A DNA stretch of 64,000 nt from an uncultured Collinsella sp. (GCA_900758475.1 CAAERQ010000007.1:1-64000), one strand, 5' to 3'; counted from the first letter of the stretch, positions 8,125-17,192 are shown. The notes: generated by a model from the letters alone, not told the origin. Made by a program: numbers and translations.

Positions 8125-9351
8125 ATGGACTTTTCGCCGGCGGACCTGTTCCGCTCAACCAAAACCGGCTCTCGCAGCAGCCTGGACCGCGTTAACAAGC
8201 AGCTCTCGGCCTCGCGCGGCACGTTCCGCCAGAAGGTACACATCGGTGTGCTGCTGGCTACCGTCGCGCTCGTTGCCTATGGCGCCATCATCATTTGGTC
8301 GGCCTCGCAGTTTAAGGCCGATGCCTCGTTCTCGCGCCACCTGCTGGGCATTGGCATTGGCGCGGTGCTGGCGGTGCTCGTCTGGCGCACCGACCTGCGT
8401 GGCATTTCCAATTTCTCGACGGCGTTGCTCGTCATTGACCTTATTGTGATCTTCTCGCCCAAGATTCCGGGCCTGTCCTATACGGGCGGTCTGGGCATGA
8501 CGGGCTGGATTAAGATCCCCGGTATCGGCCTGACCTTCCAGCCCGTTGAGCTCGCCAAGCTCATCACCATTTTCTTTATGGCCACGCTTGGCTCGCAATA
8601 CAACGGCCGCATCGATACCGTTCACGACTACGTCAAGCTCTGCGGTATGCTTTCCGTCCCGTTTTTGGCCGTCGTCGCCATGGGCGACTTGGGCTCGGGC
8701 CTGGTCGTGCTGGTCTCGGGTGCCATCGTCATCTGCATGAGCGGCGCACGCCGCGAATGGGTGCTGTCGACCTTGGCCCTTCTGGTTGGTTTGATTGCGC
8801 TCATCTTGGCGCTGGACTCGGTCTTTGATTCGCTCCTTGGCCACGACGTGCTTATCAAGCAGTATCAGATGAACCGTCTGACAGTCTTCATCAACCCCGA
8901 CAAAGCCGATTCGGATGATGCCTACAACCTGCAGCAGTCGCTCATTGCCGTCGGCTCGGGTGGCTTCTTTGGTAAGGGCCTGGGCCACGCGACGCAGTCG
9001 GCCGGCGGCTTTCTGCCTGAGTTCCACACCGACTTCGTCTTCGCCTTCCTGTCCGAGACGTTCGGCTTCTGCGGCTCCTTTTTGCTCCTGTGCCTCTACG
9101 TGCTGCTGATCTTCTCGACGATCCGCGTTGCCTTTAAGTGCGAGTCACTGTTCTTGCGCCTATCGTGCGTGGGTATCGTCGGCATGTGGGCGTTCCAGAC
9201 CTTCGAGAACATCGGCATGTGCATTGGCATGATGCCGATTACCGGTATTCCGCTGCCGTTTATTAGTTTTGGTTCGTCGTCGATGATGATTCAGTTGCTG
9301 ACGGTGGGTATCGTACAATCCATATGGCGGCATCGTTCGGGCGCCGCGTAA
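8125..9351 (+). CDS. rodA: Rod shape-determining protein RodA (SEDS glycosyltransferase)
   Basis: A 408-residue SEDS-family integral membrane protein with about ten transmembrane helices, predicted to polymerise lipid II into glycan strands during elongation. Family signatures include FQPVELAKL, the GSGGFFGKGLG loop, the EFHTDFVFAFLSETFGF segment and the C-terminal GIPLPFISFGSSSM motif. Start ATG 8125 lies behind GGAGG. Adjacency to mrdA supports RodA over FtsW. Confidence 0.95.
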   Translation: MDFSPADLFRSTKTGSRSSLDRVNKQLSASRGTFRQKVHIGVLLATVALVAYGAIIIWSASQFKADASFSRHLLGIGIGAVLAVLVWRTDLRGISNFSTALLVIDLIVIFSPKIPGLSYTGGLGMTGWIKIPGIGLTFQPVELAKLITIFFMATLGSQYNGRIDTVHDYVKLCGMLSVPFLAVVAMGDLGSGLVVLVSGAIVICMSGARREWVLSTLALLVGLIALILALDSVFDSLLGHDVLIKQYQMNRLTVFINPDKADSDDAYNLQQSLIAVGSGGFFGKGLGHATQSAGGFLPEFHTDFVFAFLSETFGFCGSFLLLCLYVLLIFSTIRVAFKCESLFLRLSCVGIVGMWAFQTFENIGMCIGMMPITGIPLPFISFGSSSMMIQLLTVGIVQSIWRHRSGAA

Positions 9352-9369
9352 CCGCTGGAGGGGTTTGCC

Positions 9370-10299
9370 ATGAAGATTCCCATAGATAAGTTGACCAGCG
9401 CTTTTAAGATGGGCGCGTCTGTTAAGAAGGATTCCGATACACCGGTGCGTGTCTCGGTTTACCTTGATTCGACTGCGTCTCGCTTTTTGGTCGAGACGGT
9501 GCGCGATGCCTTTGTGCCGCAGACGACCTCGGGCATTGTGCGTGTTGATCGTCTGGGGGAGGACCGTATCGTTCCTAAGGCCGATACCGACGTGGTGCTG
9601 GTCCTCTCGTGCGGATCCGACCGCCTGGAGAGTGCTGTGCAGGAGCTCGTGATTGCCGGCGCGCCCGTGTGCGTGCTTGCCGAGTCCGCCGTCGAGGTGC
9701 CGTTCGTTGAGGAATCTACGCCCATGCTCGGCGTGGTGGCGGCTACCGATAAGACCTATCTGCTCGAGACGCTTGCCCGCTGGATTCTCGACCGTACGGA
9801 CAAGGAGACGGCTTTTGCCGCCAACTTTGCCTTTATGCGCATTGCGGCGGCAAATCGCATCATTACCTCGTGCGCGCTCACCAACATGGCGACGGGCGCC
9901 CTGGTGTTTTTGCCGGGTGCCGACTATCCCGTGATGGCGCTGGCGCAGATGGGCATGCTCTTTGAGCTGGCGGCCATCTTTGGGCGCGGAATTAAGCCCG
10001 AGCGCGGCTACGAGGTTGCGGGCGTGCTCGCCGGCGGTCTGGTGATTCGCTCCGTCACCCGCGCATTGGTAAAGCAGACGCCGCACATCGGCTTTGTCGT
10101 CAAGGCGCTTACCGCCGCTGCGGGTACCTATGGCATGGGCCGCGCGCTCGTGTCGCTCTACGAGCGCGATGTGGACTACAGCCGCGCCAATGAGGTTGTC
10201 AACGCCACGTTTTCGCGCGTTCGCGACCTGGTGACCACGGTCGCCGGTGCCACCCGTCCTATGAGTCCTTTCGAGGATGCATCCGATCTCGCTGCTTAG
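9370..10299 (+). CDS. Conserved hypothetical protein, DUF697-like C-terminal region
   Basis: A 309-residue protein I cannot name. Residues 1-130 resemble an alpha/beta fold; the segment VVLVLSCG recalls the edge of a nucleotide-binding domain but no P-loop is present. Residues about 150-250 are rich in Ala/Gly with amphipathic hydrophobic segments (for example NMATGALVFLPGADYPVMA), a pattern that recalls DUF697/YcjF-type C-terminal domains. ATG 9370 has GGAGGGG upstream. It sits 18 bases after rodA and 9 before the radical-SAM gene, so co-expression is likely. The DUF697 link is from recall and moderate. Confidence 0.6.
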   Translation: MKIPIDKLTSAFKMGASVKKDSDTPVRVSVYLDSTASRFLVETVRDAFVPQTTSGIVRVDRLGEDRIVPKADTDVVLVLSCGSDRLESAVQELVIAGAPVCVLAESAVEVPFVEESTPMLGVVAATDKTYLLETLARWILDRTDKETAFAANFAFMRIAAANRIITSCALTNMATGALVFLPGADYPVMALAQMGMLFELAAIFGRGIKPERGYEVAGVLAGGLVIRSVTRALVKQTPHIGFVVKALTAAAGTYGMGRALVSLYERDVDYSRANEVVNATFSRVRDLVTTVAGATRPMSPFEDASDLAA

Positions 10300-10308
10300 G
10301 GGTTTCTT

Positions 10309-12186
10309 TTGCGCGTTCCATACCAAGACTGTTTTCATCTGATCGAGCCGTTGCTCGCCAAGGTCGAAAAGCCGAGTCGCTATATCGACCACGAGTGGGG
10401 TACGCTCTCAAAGGCTGATGCCGACTATCGCTGCTGCATGATCTATCCGGACGTGTATGAGGTCGGTCTGCCCAACCAAGGCATCGCCATTCTCTACAAC
10501 ATTCTTAATCAGGCCGAGGGCATTTCCTGCGAGCGCGGCTACGTGCCGTGGCCCGATATGGGCGATGCCATGCGCGAGGCGGGGATTCCGCTGTTGTCGC
10601 TCGAGGGTGCAGCGCCCGTGGCCTCGTTCGACATCGTCGGCATGCATGTGCCGCACGAGATGGCTGTGACGAACTTCCTCGAAGCGCTCGATCTCGCCGG
10701 CATTCCGCTGTTGGCGGCCGACCGTACCGAGGACGATCCCATCATCGTCGCCGGTGGTCCCTCGGTGTATAACCCCGAGCCGTACGCGGCATTCTTCGAT
10801 GCCATCCTTATTGGCGAGGGCGAGGAGTCGCTGCTCGAGATTTGCCAGCTGCATCGCCGCTTGCGCGACGAGGGCGTCTCGCGCGCTCAGATTGTCGAGC
10901 AGCTCGCGACGGTCGCTGGTACGTATGTGCCGTCCCTGTATGAGGTGCGCTATGACGAGCCATGCTCGCCGCATGGCTACACCGTGCCGCGCGAGGGCAA
11001 GGACGTTCCGCCGGTAGTCTACAAGCGCGTCGTCGAGGACTTTGGCGCAACCAATCCGCTTTCTCAGTCGTGCGTGCCGTATGCGCAGCTCGTCCACGAT
11101 CGCCTGTCTATCGAGATCCTGCGTGGCTGCGCCCGCGGCTGCCGTTTTTGCCAGGCCGGCATGACATATCGTCCGGTACGCGAGCGCTCGGCCGACCAAA
11201 TCGTGTCATCGGTGATCCAGGGCTTGGAAAAGACTGGCTATGACGAGGTGTCGCTTACCTCGCTTTCGACGACCGACCACTCCTGCATCCGCGATGTGCT
11301 CGGTAGGCTCAACCGTCGCCTGGAGGACACGGGCATTCGCGTGTCCATTCCGTCGCAGCGCTTGGACTCGTTTGGCGTTGATATGGCTGAGTCGGTCGCC
11401 GGCGAAAAGAAGGGCGGCCTGACATTCGCGCCCGAGGCGGGCAGCCAGCGTATGCGCGACATCATCAACAAAAACGTGACCGAGGAGGACTTGGATCGCG
11501 CGGCCAAGGCAGCCTTCGAGGCCGGCTGGAACCGCATGAAGCTTTACTTCATGATGGGTCTTCCCGGCGAGCGCGACGAGGACATCGTGGCTATCGCCAA
11601 CCTGGCCGATCATGTGCTGGAGCTCGGCCGCTCCGTGGTGCCCAAGGCGCGCCGCGGGTCTATCTCGGTGTCTATCTCTGTTTCGGTCTTTATCCCCAAG
11701 GCGGCAACACCTTTCCAGTGGTGCCCGCAGCTCGATTACGACGACGTCAAGCGCCGCCAAAAGCTGCTCATCACGAGCGTGCGCAACCGCGCCGTACGCG
11801 TGCATTACCACGATGCCGAGACCTCGCTTGTCGAGGCTGCGCTCTCCCGTGCCGGTCGCGATATGACGCCGGTCATCATCGACGCCTGGCGTGCGGGCTC
11901 GCGCTTCGACGCCTGGGTGGAGCACTTCTCGCTCGACAACTGGAAGGAGGCCGCTGCCAAAAACGGCATCGACCTCAACGAGCTGGTGCATCTGCCCTAC
12001 GAGCTGGACTGGCGCCTGCCCTGGGAGCACGTGAGCCCCGGCTGCTCGCGCGGCTTCCTCGAGCGCGAATACCGCCGTTCGCTCGAGGGCGTCACGACGC
12101 CCGATTGCACCCGCACGTCGTGCACCGGCTGCGGAATCTGTCCCACGCTCCACGCCAAGAACGTATTGATGGGTGATCGCGCATGA
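10309..12186 (+). CDS. TIGR03960-family B12-binding-like radical SAM protein
   Basis: A 625-residue radical SAM protein of unknown substrate. An N-terminal cobalamin-binding-like Rossmann region (about 40-200) is followed by the radical SAM core with Cys274-xxx-Cys278-xx-Cys281 for the 4Fe-4S cluster. The C-terminus carries another cysteine group (CTRTSCTGCGIC). It overlaps the next gene by 4 bases (ATGA). In many Gram-positive genomes the same two genes sit upstream of rplU-rpmA, as here, hinting at a ribosome or RNA link, though the reaction is not established. TTG at 10309 is the likely start, with a weak ribosome-binding site (GGGG). Confidence 0.88.
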   Translation: MRVPYQDCFHLIEPLLAKVEKPSRYIDHEWGTLSKADADYRCCMIYPDVYEVGLPNQGIAILYNILNQAEGISCERGYVPWPDMGDAMREAGIPLLSLEGAAPVASFDIVGMHVPHEMAVTNFLEALDLAGIPLLAADRTEDDPIIVAGGPSVYNPEPYAAFFDAILIGEGEESLLEICQLHRRLRDEGVSRAQIVEQLATVAGTYVPSLYEVRYDEPCSPHGYTVPREGKDVPPVVYKRVVEDFGATNPLSQSCVPYAQLVHDRLSIEILRGCARGCRFCQAGMTYRPVRERSADQIVSSVIQGLEKTGYDEVSLTSLSTTDHSCIRDVLGRLNRRLEDTGIRVSIPSQRLDSFGVDMAESVAGEKKGGLTFAPEAGSQRMRDIINKNVTEEDLDRAAKAAFEAGWNRMKLYFMMGLPGERDEDIVAIANLADHVLELGRSVVPKARRGSISVSISVSVFIPKAATPFQWCPQLDYDDVKRRQKLLITSVRNRAVRVHYHDAETSLVEAALSRAGRDMTPVIIDAWRAGSRFDAWVEHFSLDNWKEAAAKNGIDLNELVHLPYELDWRLPWEHVSPGCSRGFLEREYRRSLEGVTTPDCTRTSCTGCGICPTLHAKNVLMGDRA

Positions 12187-12995
12187 GTGAGCGCTTGACC
12201 GACAATCCTACGCTGTTTAGGCTGCGCGTTCGCTACGGCAAGCGTGATCGCCTTAAGTATTTGGGCCATCTGGAACTAATCCATACCATTGAGCGCATCG
12301 TGCGCCGTGCGGGCCTGCCCTATGCCGTGACGCAGGGTTTCTCGCCGCATATGCGCGTGGGCTTTTCGTCGGCGCTGCCCGTGGGCACGTCGTCGACCTG
12401 CGAGTGGTATGACCTGTTTATGACCGAGTTCGTCGCGCTTGACGAGGCCTTTGAGCGCCTGGCCGCGGCGTCCCCGGCAGATTTGGCACCCATCGAGGCC
12501 GCCTACATCGACGTGCGCACGCCGGCGCTGACGGCTCAACTTACGCGTCTGTCGTACCGCATCGACTTGCACCTGGACCCCGAGGCCCCCGTGAGCGCCG
12601 ACGAGGTGCGTGCTGCGATCGACACGCTGCGCGCGGGTCATGGCATTGACTATGCGCGCGGCAAAAAGAGCAAGCGTCTTGATCTGGACCATACGCTCGT
12701 TGGCTATGAGCTCGCGGCGGGGGAGCGTGAGGACCATCTGGTGCTCATGCTCGACACCCATGCCGACAACGAGGGCTCCATGCGTCCGGAGATTTTGCTT
12801 TCTGCTGCTGATGTTTTGTTGCAGGGCTTGACCCCGGGCGTCGATGTACCTATTGTTTCCACCGGTATGCAAGACCTCGTGACCATCTGCTCCTACGATG
12901 TCGAGCGTCAGAATCAAGCATGCGAGGACGACGAGGGCCGACTCGTCAGCCCCATACCTGTGCGAACTTGTGGATTTGCTCCACATACTCGTTGA
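12183..12995 (+). CDS. TIGR03936-family radical SAM-associated protein (DUF2344)
   Basis: A 270-residue partner of the preceding radical SAM protein. The N-terminal region contains the family-typical segments YLGHLELIHTIERIVRRA and VTQGFSPHMRVGFSSALPVG. No metal-binding cysteine motif is present, fitting an accessory role. The start ATG overlaps the previous stop as ATGA, indicating translational coupling. The stop codon TGA at 12993-12995 lies inside the -35 box of the rplU promoter. Confidence 0.88.
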   Translation: MSERLTDNPTLFRLRVRYGKRDRLKYLGHLELIHTIERIVRRAGLPYAVTQGFSPHMRVGFSSALPVGTSSTCEWYDLFMTEFVALDEAFERLAAASPADLAPIEAAYIDVRTPALTAQLTRLSYRIDLHLDPEAPVSADEVRAAIDTLRAGHGIDYARGKKSKRLDLDHTLVGYELAAGEREDHLVLMLDTHADNEGSMRPEILLSAADVLLQGLTPGVDVPIVSTGMQDLVTICSYDVERQNQACEDDEGRLVSPIPVRTCGFAPHTR

Positions 12996-13020
12996 CGGGG
13001 GTATTATCGCCTGCTACTAT
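12992..13020 (+). promoter_or_regulatory. Sigma70-type promoter for rplU-rpmA
   Basis: TTGACG at 12992-12997 and TACTAT at 13015-13020 are spaced by exactly 17 bases. The -35 hexamer overlaps the stop codon of the upstream gene. The transcript would start about 35 bases before the rplU ATG, leaving little room for an L21-type leader. Confidence 0.7.
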
Positions 13021-13062
13021 ATTCGGCTGTTGCACTAACTGATGCATGAAGGGCAAGTAAAC

Positions 13063-13437
13063 ATGTACGCAATCGTTAACACGGGCGGCAAGCAGTACAA
13101 GGTCGCCACCGACGATGTCATCACCGTCGAGAAGATCGAGGGCAATGAGGGCGACAAGGTCACCCTGCCGGTCATCTTCCTCAACGATGGTAAGAAGATC
13201 GTCACCGATCCCGACAAGCTGGCCAAGGCCAAGGTTACCGCTCAGATAGTTGAGCAGTTCAAGGGCGAGAAGCAGCTGGTCTTCAAGTTCCACAAGCGTA
13301 AGCGCTATCGTCGTCTGAAGGGTCACCGTCAGCAGCTCACCAAGCTGAAGATCGTGAAGGTCCAGGCTACGTCCCGCGCCAAGAAGGCTGTCAAGGCAGA
13401 GGCCGAGGCTGTTGCCGAGGCTCCCGTCGCCGAGTAG
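13063..13437 (+). CDS. rplU: 50S ribosomal protein L21
   Basis: A 124-residue L21. The family start MYAIVNTGGKQYKV fixes the ATG at 13063, with GAAGGGCAAG upstream; an ATG at 13042 would add seven unsupported residues. The L21 core runs to about residue 105, followed by a ~20-residue Ala/Glu/Lys/Val tail that is a lineage extension. It sits 33 bases before rpmA, the near-universal pairing. Confidence 0.97.
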   Translation: MYAIVNTGGKQYKVATDDVITVEKIEGNEGDKVTLPVIFLNDGKKIVTDPDKLAKAKVTAQIVEQFKGEKQLVFKFHKRKRYRRLKGHRQQLTKLKIVKVQATSRAKKAVKAEAEAVAEAPVAE

Positions 13438-13470
13438 ATTACACTCGTAACGAAAGAGTAGGTATACACA

Positions 13471-13728
13471 ATGGCACACAAAAAAGGACTCGGTTCCTCC
13501 CGTAATGGCCGTGACTCCCGCGGTCAGCGCCTTGGCACGAAGCGCTTCGCCGGCCAGACGGTAACCACGGGCACGATTCTCGTCCGTCAGCACGGTACGC
13601 ACATCCACCCGGGTGAGAACGTTGGCCGTGGCAAGGACGACACGCTGTTCGCGCTGGTCGATGGTACCGTTGAGTTCCACAAGGGTATCAAGCACAGGGT
13701 CAGCGTACGCCCGCTCGCGAACGCGTAA
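13471..13728 (+). CDS. rpmA: 50S ribosomal protein L27
   Basis: An 85-residue L27 with the typical MAHKKGLGSSRNGRDS N-terminus that reaches the peptidyl-transferase centre. Unlike the Firmicutes form, no N-terminal cleavage extension (ending FF/A) is present. It is co-transcribed with rplU and followed by a terminator-like hairpin before obgE. Confidence 0.97.
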   Translation: MAHKKGLGSSRNGRDSRGQRLGTKRFAGQTVTTGTILVRQHGTHIHPGENVGRGKDDTLFALVDGTVEFHKGIKHRVSVRPLANA

Positions 13729-13753
13729 TTCACCCTTCATAGAGCACATATGT

Positions 13754-13797
13754 GGGAGGCACTTGAGTTTTAGGATTCAAGGGTCTCCCTCTTTTTG
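13754..13797 (+). terminator. Terminator between rpmA and obgE
   Basis: GGGAG at 13754-13758 pairs with CTCCC at 13785-13789 and an inner CTTGA pairs with TCAAG; TCTTTTT follows at 13790-13796. It probably lowers transcription from the ribosomal genes into obgE. Confidence 0.65.
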
Positions 13798-13812
13798 TAG
13801 GAGGCGATTCTG

Positions 13813-15270
13813 TTGTCACAGTTCACCGATATCAGCCGCATTAACGTGTGCGGCGGCGACGGCGGTGCCGGATGCATGTCGTTTAGGCGCGAGGCCTTTG
13901 TCCCCAAGGGCGGCCCCGATGGCGGCGACGGCGGTCGTGGCGGCAATGTCGTCATCCAGGCCGATGCTCAGCTGTCTTCGCTGATCGATTACCGCTTTAA
14001 GCATCACTTTCGTGCCGAGCGCGGAACGCACGGTCAGGGCGCCCGCCGCAACGGCAAGAGTGGCGAGGACCTGATCCTTAAGGTTCCCATGGGCACCGTG
14101 GTGCGCGAGCTCGATCCCGAGACGCAGACCCCGATGTTCGAGATTGCCGACTTGGTTCACGACGGCGAGCGCGTTGTCGTGGCCCCTGGTGGCGCCGGTG
14201 GCCTGGGCAATACGCACTTTGTGACGTCGGTGCGTCGCGCGCCGGCGTTCGCCCAGCTCGGCGAGCCGGCCGAGGAGCACTGGATCGAGCTCGAGATGAA
14301 GCTTATGGCCGATGCCGCGCTCGTGGGCTTCCCCTCGGTGGGCAAATCCTCGCTTATCGCGCGCATGAGTGCTGCCCGGCCCAAGATCGCCGACTATCCG
14401 TTTACCACGCTCGTGCCCAACCTGGGTATGGTGCGTGCCGGCGAGTACTCTTATGTCGTTGCCGACGTCCCCGGTCTTATCGAGGGTGCGAGCGAGGGCA
14501 AGGGCTTGGGCCATCAATTCCTACGCCACATCGAGCGCACGGCACTCATCATGCATGTCGTCGATATGACGGGCGGCTTTGAGGATCGTGATCCGGTCGA
14601 GGACTATCGCATCATCAACCGCGAGCTCGAGCAGTATGGCGCCGAGCTTTCGGAGCGCCCGCAGATCGTTGTCGCTAACAAGTGCGATGCGCCGGGCACG
14701 GCTGATAAGATTGCCGACCTCAAACGCGCCGCGCTCGACGATGGGCATATGTTCTTTGCCGTCTCTGCTGTGACAGGCGCCGGCCTCAACACGCTGATGC
14801 TTGCCGTGGGCGAGCAGGTGGCTAAGCTGCGCGCCGAGTTGGCTGTCTCCGATGAGCCGGTCGATCTGCGCGATGATGAGTGGGAGCGCCGTCGCCTGCA
14901 GCGTGAGAAGCGTTTCCGCATTGTTCAGGAAGAGCCCCATGCCTTCCGCGTGGTCGGTCGCGCCATCGAGCGCATGGTTATCCAGACCGACTGGGAAAAC
15001 GAGGAGGCTGTCATCTACCTGCAGCATAAGTTTGCGCGCATGGGTGTTGACGACGCGCTCGAGAAGGCCGGCTGCTGTGCGGGCGACGAGGTCCGCATTT
15101 GCCAGCGCGCCTTTGACTTTGAGGGCGCCGAGGACTTCTCGGAGTACGAGGAGGATCTCGAGGACGCATGCGTTGAGGTTATTGACGTAGCCGATGCTGC
15201 GGACGATGGCGTTGAGATTGTCGATGCGGCAGAAGTCGCGGACGATGTCGAGACCCCGGAGGGCGAGTAA
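13813..15270 (+). CDS. obgE: GTPase ObgE/CgtA
   Basis: A 485-residue ribosome-assembly GTPase. The glycine-rich Obg domain (residues 1-158, with CGGDGGAGCMSFRREAF) precedes the G domain (G1 GFPSVGKSS from about 173; DVPGLIEGA switch; NKCD). An Obg C-terminal OCT domain lies around 365-440. The last ~45 residues form a strongly acidic tail (Asp/Glu/Ala/Val) of low complexity. TTG at 13813 has AGGAGG upstream and begins the family motif. rplU-rpmA-obgE is the classic order. Confidence 0.97.
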   Translation: MSQFTDISRINVCGGDGGAGCMSFRREAFVPKGGPDGGDGGRGGNVVIQADAQLSSLIDYRFKHHFRAERGTHGQGARRNGKSGEDLILKVPMGTVVRELDPETQTPMFEIADLVHDGERVVVAPGGAGGLGNTHFVTSVRRAPAFAQLGEPAEEHWIELEMKLMADAALVGFPSVGKSSLIARMSAARPKIADYPFTTLVPNLGMVRAGEYSYVVADVPGLIEGASEGKGLGHQFLRHIERTALIMHVVDMTGGFEDRDPVEDYRIINRELEQYGAELSERPQIVVANKCDAPGTADKIADLKRAALDDGHMFFAVSAVTGAGLNTLMLAVGEQVAKLRAELAVSDEPVDLRDDEWERRRLQREKRFRIVQEEPHAFRVVGRAIERMVIQTDWENEEAVIYLQHKFARMGVDDALEKAGCCAGDEVRICQRAFDFEGAEDFSEYEEDLEDACVEVIDVADAADDGVEIVDAAEVADDVETPEGE

Positions 15271-15273
15271 GTC

Positions 15274-15951
15274 ATGTCGCTGCGCGGTGGAATTGGTCTG
15301 CCTGAGCTGCCTATCAAGGATGGGCAGGAGTTTCGGCTTGGCATTATGGGTGGCACCTTCGACCCGATTCATTACGGGCACTTGGTTACCGCCGAGCAGG
15401 CTCGCGAGTCGCTCGACTTGGACGCCGTGCTCTTTATGCCAGCCGGCTCTCCTGCCTTTAAGCTCGACAAACCGGTGACGCCCGCCGAGGACCGTTATGC
15501 CATGACGGTCCTCGCAACCGCTGCGAATCCGGCTTTTTTGGCGAGCCGTTTCGAGATCGACCGTCCTGGCGTGACCTATACGGCCGATACGCTTCATGCC
15601 CTTCGCGACTTTTACCCGCCTCAGGTAAAGCTCTACTTTATTACGGGTGCCGATGCGATTATCGATATTGTGACCTGGCACAATGCTGGTGAGATTGCCG
15701 AACTGGCAACCTTTATTGCTGCGACACGTCCCGGCTTTGATATCGATACGGCCCGGGCGCGGATTAAGGAATCGAGGCTGCCGTTTGACGTGCGTTATAT
15801 CCAGATTCCGGCGCTGGCGATTAGCTCGACCAATATTCGTAAGCGAGTTGCCCGTGGCATGAGCGTGCGCTATCTTACGAGCGAGTCCGTTCTCGGCTAT
15901 ATTCGCAAACGCGGGCTGTATACCGATCTGGGTCAAGAAGATTTTGAGTGA
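15274..15951 (+). CDS. nadD: Nicotinate-nucleotide adenylyltransferase
   Basis: A 225-residue NadD that transfers AMP to nicotinate mononucleotide in NAD synthesis. The nucleotidyltransferase motif GGTFDPIHYGHL starts near residue 27 and the ISSTNIRKR motif lies near the C-terminus. It begins 3 bases after obgE and precedes yqeK, the usual nadD-yqeK-rsfS order. About 20 residues precede the catalytic motif, slightly more than in most NadD proteins. Confidence 0.95.
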   Translation: MSLRGGIGLPELPIKDGQEFRLGIMGGTFDPIHYGHLVTAEQARESLDLDAVLFMPAGSPAFKLDKPVTPAEDRYAMTVLATAANPAFLASRFEIDRPGVTYTADTLHALRDFYPPQVKLYFITGADAIIDIVTWHNAGEIAELATFIAATRPGFDIDTARARIKESRLPFDVRYIQIPALAISSTNIRKRVARGMSVRYLTSESVLGYIRKRGLYTDLGQEDFE

Positions 15952-15963
15952 TGGGGGTCTACG

Positions 15964-16572
15964 TTGTCGGTAGAGGATCAGTTTGAGGGCGATGAGCGCG
16001 CGCTGCTCAAGCGCATTCAAGAGCTGCTCGATGTGCGTATGAAGGATAAGCGCAAGCGCTTCATGCATTCGCTGGGTGTTGCCGAGACTGCGCTCCATCT
16101 GGCCGAGGTGTATGGCGTCGACCGCTTTGATGCCGCCGCCGCCGGCCTGATTCACGACTGGGACAAAGTGCTCTCCGACGACGAGCTGGTCACGCGCGCT
16201 CTGCATTACGGCATTAAGATTGCCGGCTCTCCGTCTGCCGCGACGCCGCTTTTGCATGGTCCTGTCGCCGCTTATGAGCTTCCGCAGTTATTTCCCGAGC
16301 TATCGCCGGCCGTTTTCCAGGCTGTCGACCGTCATACCGTGGGCGCCTGCGACATGACGCCGCTCGATATGGTGGTCTTTGTGGCCGATGCCATTGAGCC
16401 CAACCGCCATGGTGATTATGCCCACGCGCTGCGCAAGATGGTGGGGGAGTCGACGCTTGACGAGTTGTTCTTCTCCTGTTTTGCACAGGGTCTGGTCTAC
16501 GTGATCCAGTCCGGGCGCTATCTTTATCCCACGGCTATTACGATTTACAACTATTACGCCCAGCTGCGCTAG
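15964..16572 (+). CDS. yqeK: HD-domain phosphohydrolase, YqeK family
   Basis: A 202-residue HD-domain protein. The metal-binding signature is visible as HSLG near residue 37 and HDWDK near 62. YqeK relatives hydrolyse diadenosine tetraphosphate symmetrically. It lies between nadD and rsfS, as in most Gram-positive bacteria. TTG at 15964 is used with TGATGGGGG upstream. The exact substrate is inferred from the family. Confidence 0.9.
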   Translation: MSVEDQFEGDERALLKRIQELLDVRMKDKRKRFMHSLGVAETALHLAEVYGVDRFDAAAAGLIHDWDKVLSDDELVTRALHYGIKIAGSPSAATPLLHGPVAAYELPQLFPELSPAVFQAVDRHTVGACDMTPLDMVVFVADAIEPNRHGDYAHALRKMVGESTLDELFFSCFAQGLVYVIQSGRYLYPTAITIYNYYAQLR

Positions 16573-16600
16573 CTCGGGTGTGTCTAGAAAGAGGTATTCC

Positions 16601-17056
16601 ATGGCCGACGAGACCATGACCGACGAGCAGATTCTTAAAGATGTGGAGCACAAGAGCTTCGTTGCCACGTCCGACCGCACTGCCGCCTCGCTGTCCGCGA
16701 GCGGTGTCGCCGCCGAGGATGTCGCCCGCGCCGCCGCGCAGGCCGCCTACGACAAGAAGGGCGAGGACGTGCAGGTGCTCGATCTGACCGAGCTCTCCGA
16801 CGTGTGCGACTACTTTGTGCTCGCCACCGGTACCAATAACCGTCAGGTCGATTCGATTGTCGACGAGATCGAGGAGAAGGTCGCCGAGGCTTGCGGTGAG
16901 CACCCGTTCTCCATCGAGGGCCGCGAGCAGAAGACCTGGATGCTCATGGACTACGGCTCGGTCGTCGTCCACGTCTTCACCCCCGAGGCACGTGACTTCT
17001 ACCGTCTCGAGAAGCTCTGGGGCGACGCCCCCCAGCTCCCCCTCAACCTCCTCTAA
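16601..17056 (+). CDS. rsfS: Ribosomal silencing factor RsfS
   Basis: A 151-residue RsfS (Iojap family) that binds L14 and blocks subunit joining when nutrients are low. The core holds DVCDYFVLATGTNNRQV and WMLMDYGSVVVHVFTPEARDFYRLEKLW. A ~40-residue N-terminal extension, acidic and Ala-rich, precedes the core. ATG at 16601 follows GAAAGAGG. The last base of its TAA stop is the first base of the REP-like repeat flanking the RAYT unit. Confidence 0.95.
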   Translation: MADETMTDEQILKDVEHKSFVATSDRTAASLSASGVAAEDVARAAAQAAYDKKGEDVQVLDLTELSDVCDYFVLATGTNNRQVDSIVDEIEEKVAEACGEHPFSIEGREQKTWMLMDYGSVVVHVFTPEARDFYRLEKLWGDAPQLPLNLL

Positions 17057-17090
17057 ATGATTTTTCTGGGACGGGGATAAATAAATCATT
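17056..17090 (-). repeat. REP-like repeat, left flank of RAYT gene
   Basis: Reading the minus strand, this copy begins AATGATT, carries the shared core ATCCCCGTCCCAGAA and ends AATCATT, closely matching 23-57 and 17941-17975. Its orientation is inverted relative to the right-flank copy, so the RAYT gene lies between two facing repeats. It overlaps the final base of the rsfS stop codon. Confidence 0.8.
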
Positions 17091-17100
17091 CCTACCGTTC

Positions 17101-17140
17101 ACCGAACCGCCCATCTTTGTTGAGCGGTTCGGTTTTTTCT
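17101..17140 (+). terminator. Rho-independent terminator after rsfS
   Basis: ACCGAACCGC at 17101-17110 pairs perfectly with GCGGTTCGGT at 17124-17133, followed by a run of six T. It lies inside the REP-bounded unit, between the left repeat and the RAYT start. Confidence 0.9.
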
Positions 17141-17192
17141 TCCCTTTCTTTTGTATGCTGTGGCTACTGCATTCTCGGAAGGGAGGGCTTCG

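Noticed and set aside
13021..13062. L21 ribosomal leader RNA before rplU
   Set aside because: The promoter places the transcript start only ~35 bases before the ATG, too short for a structured leader.
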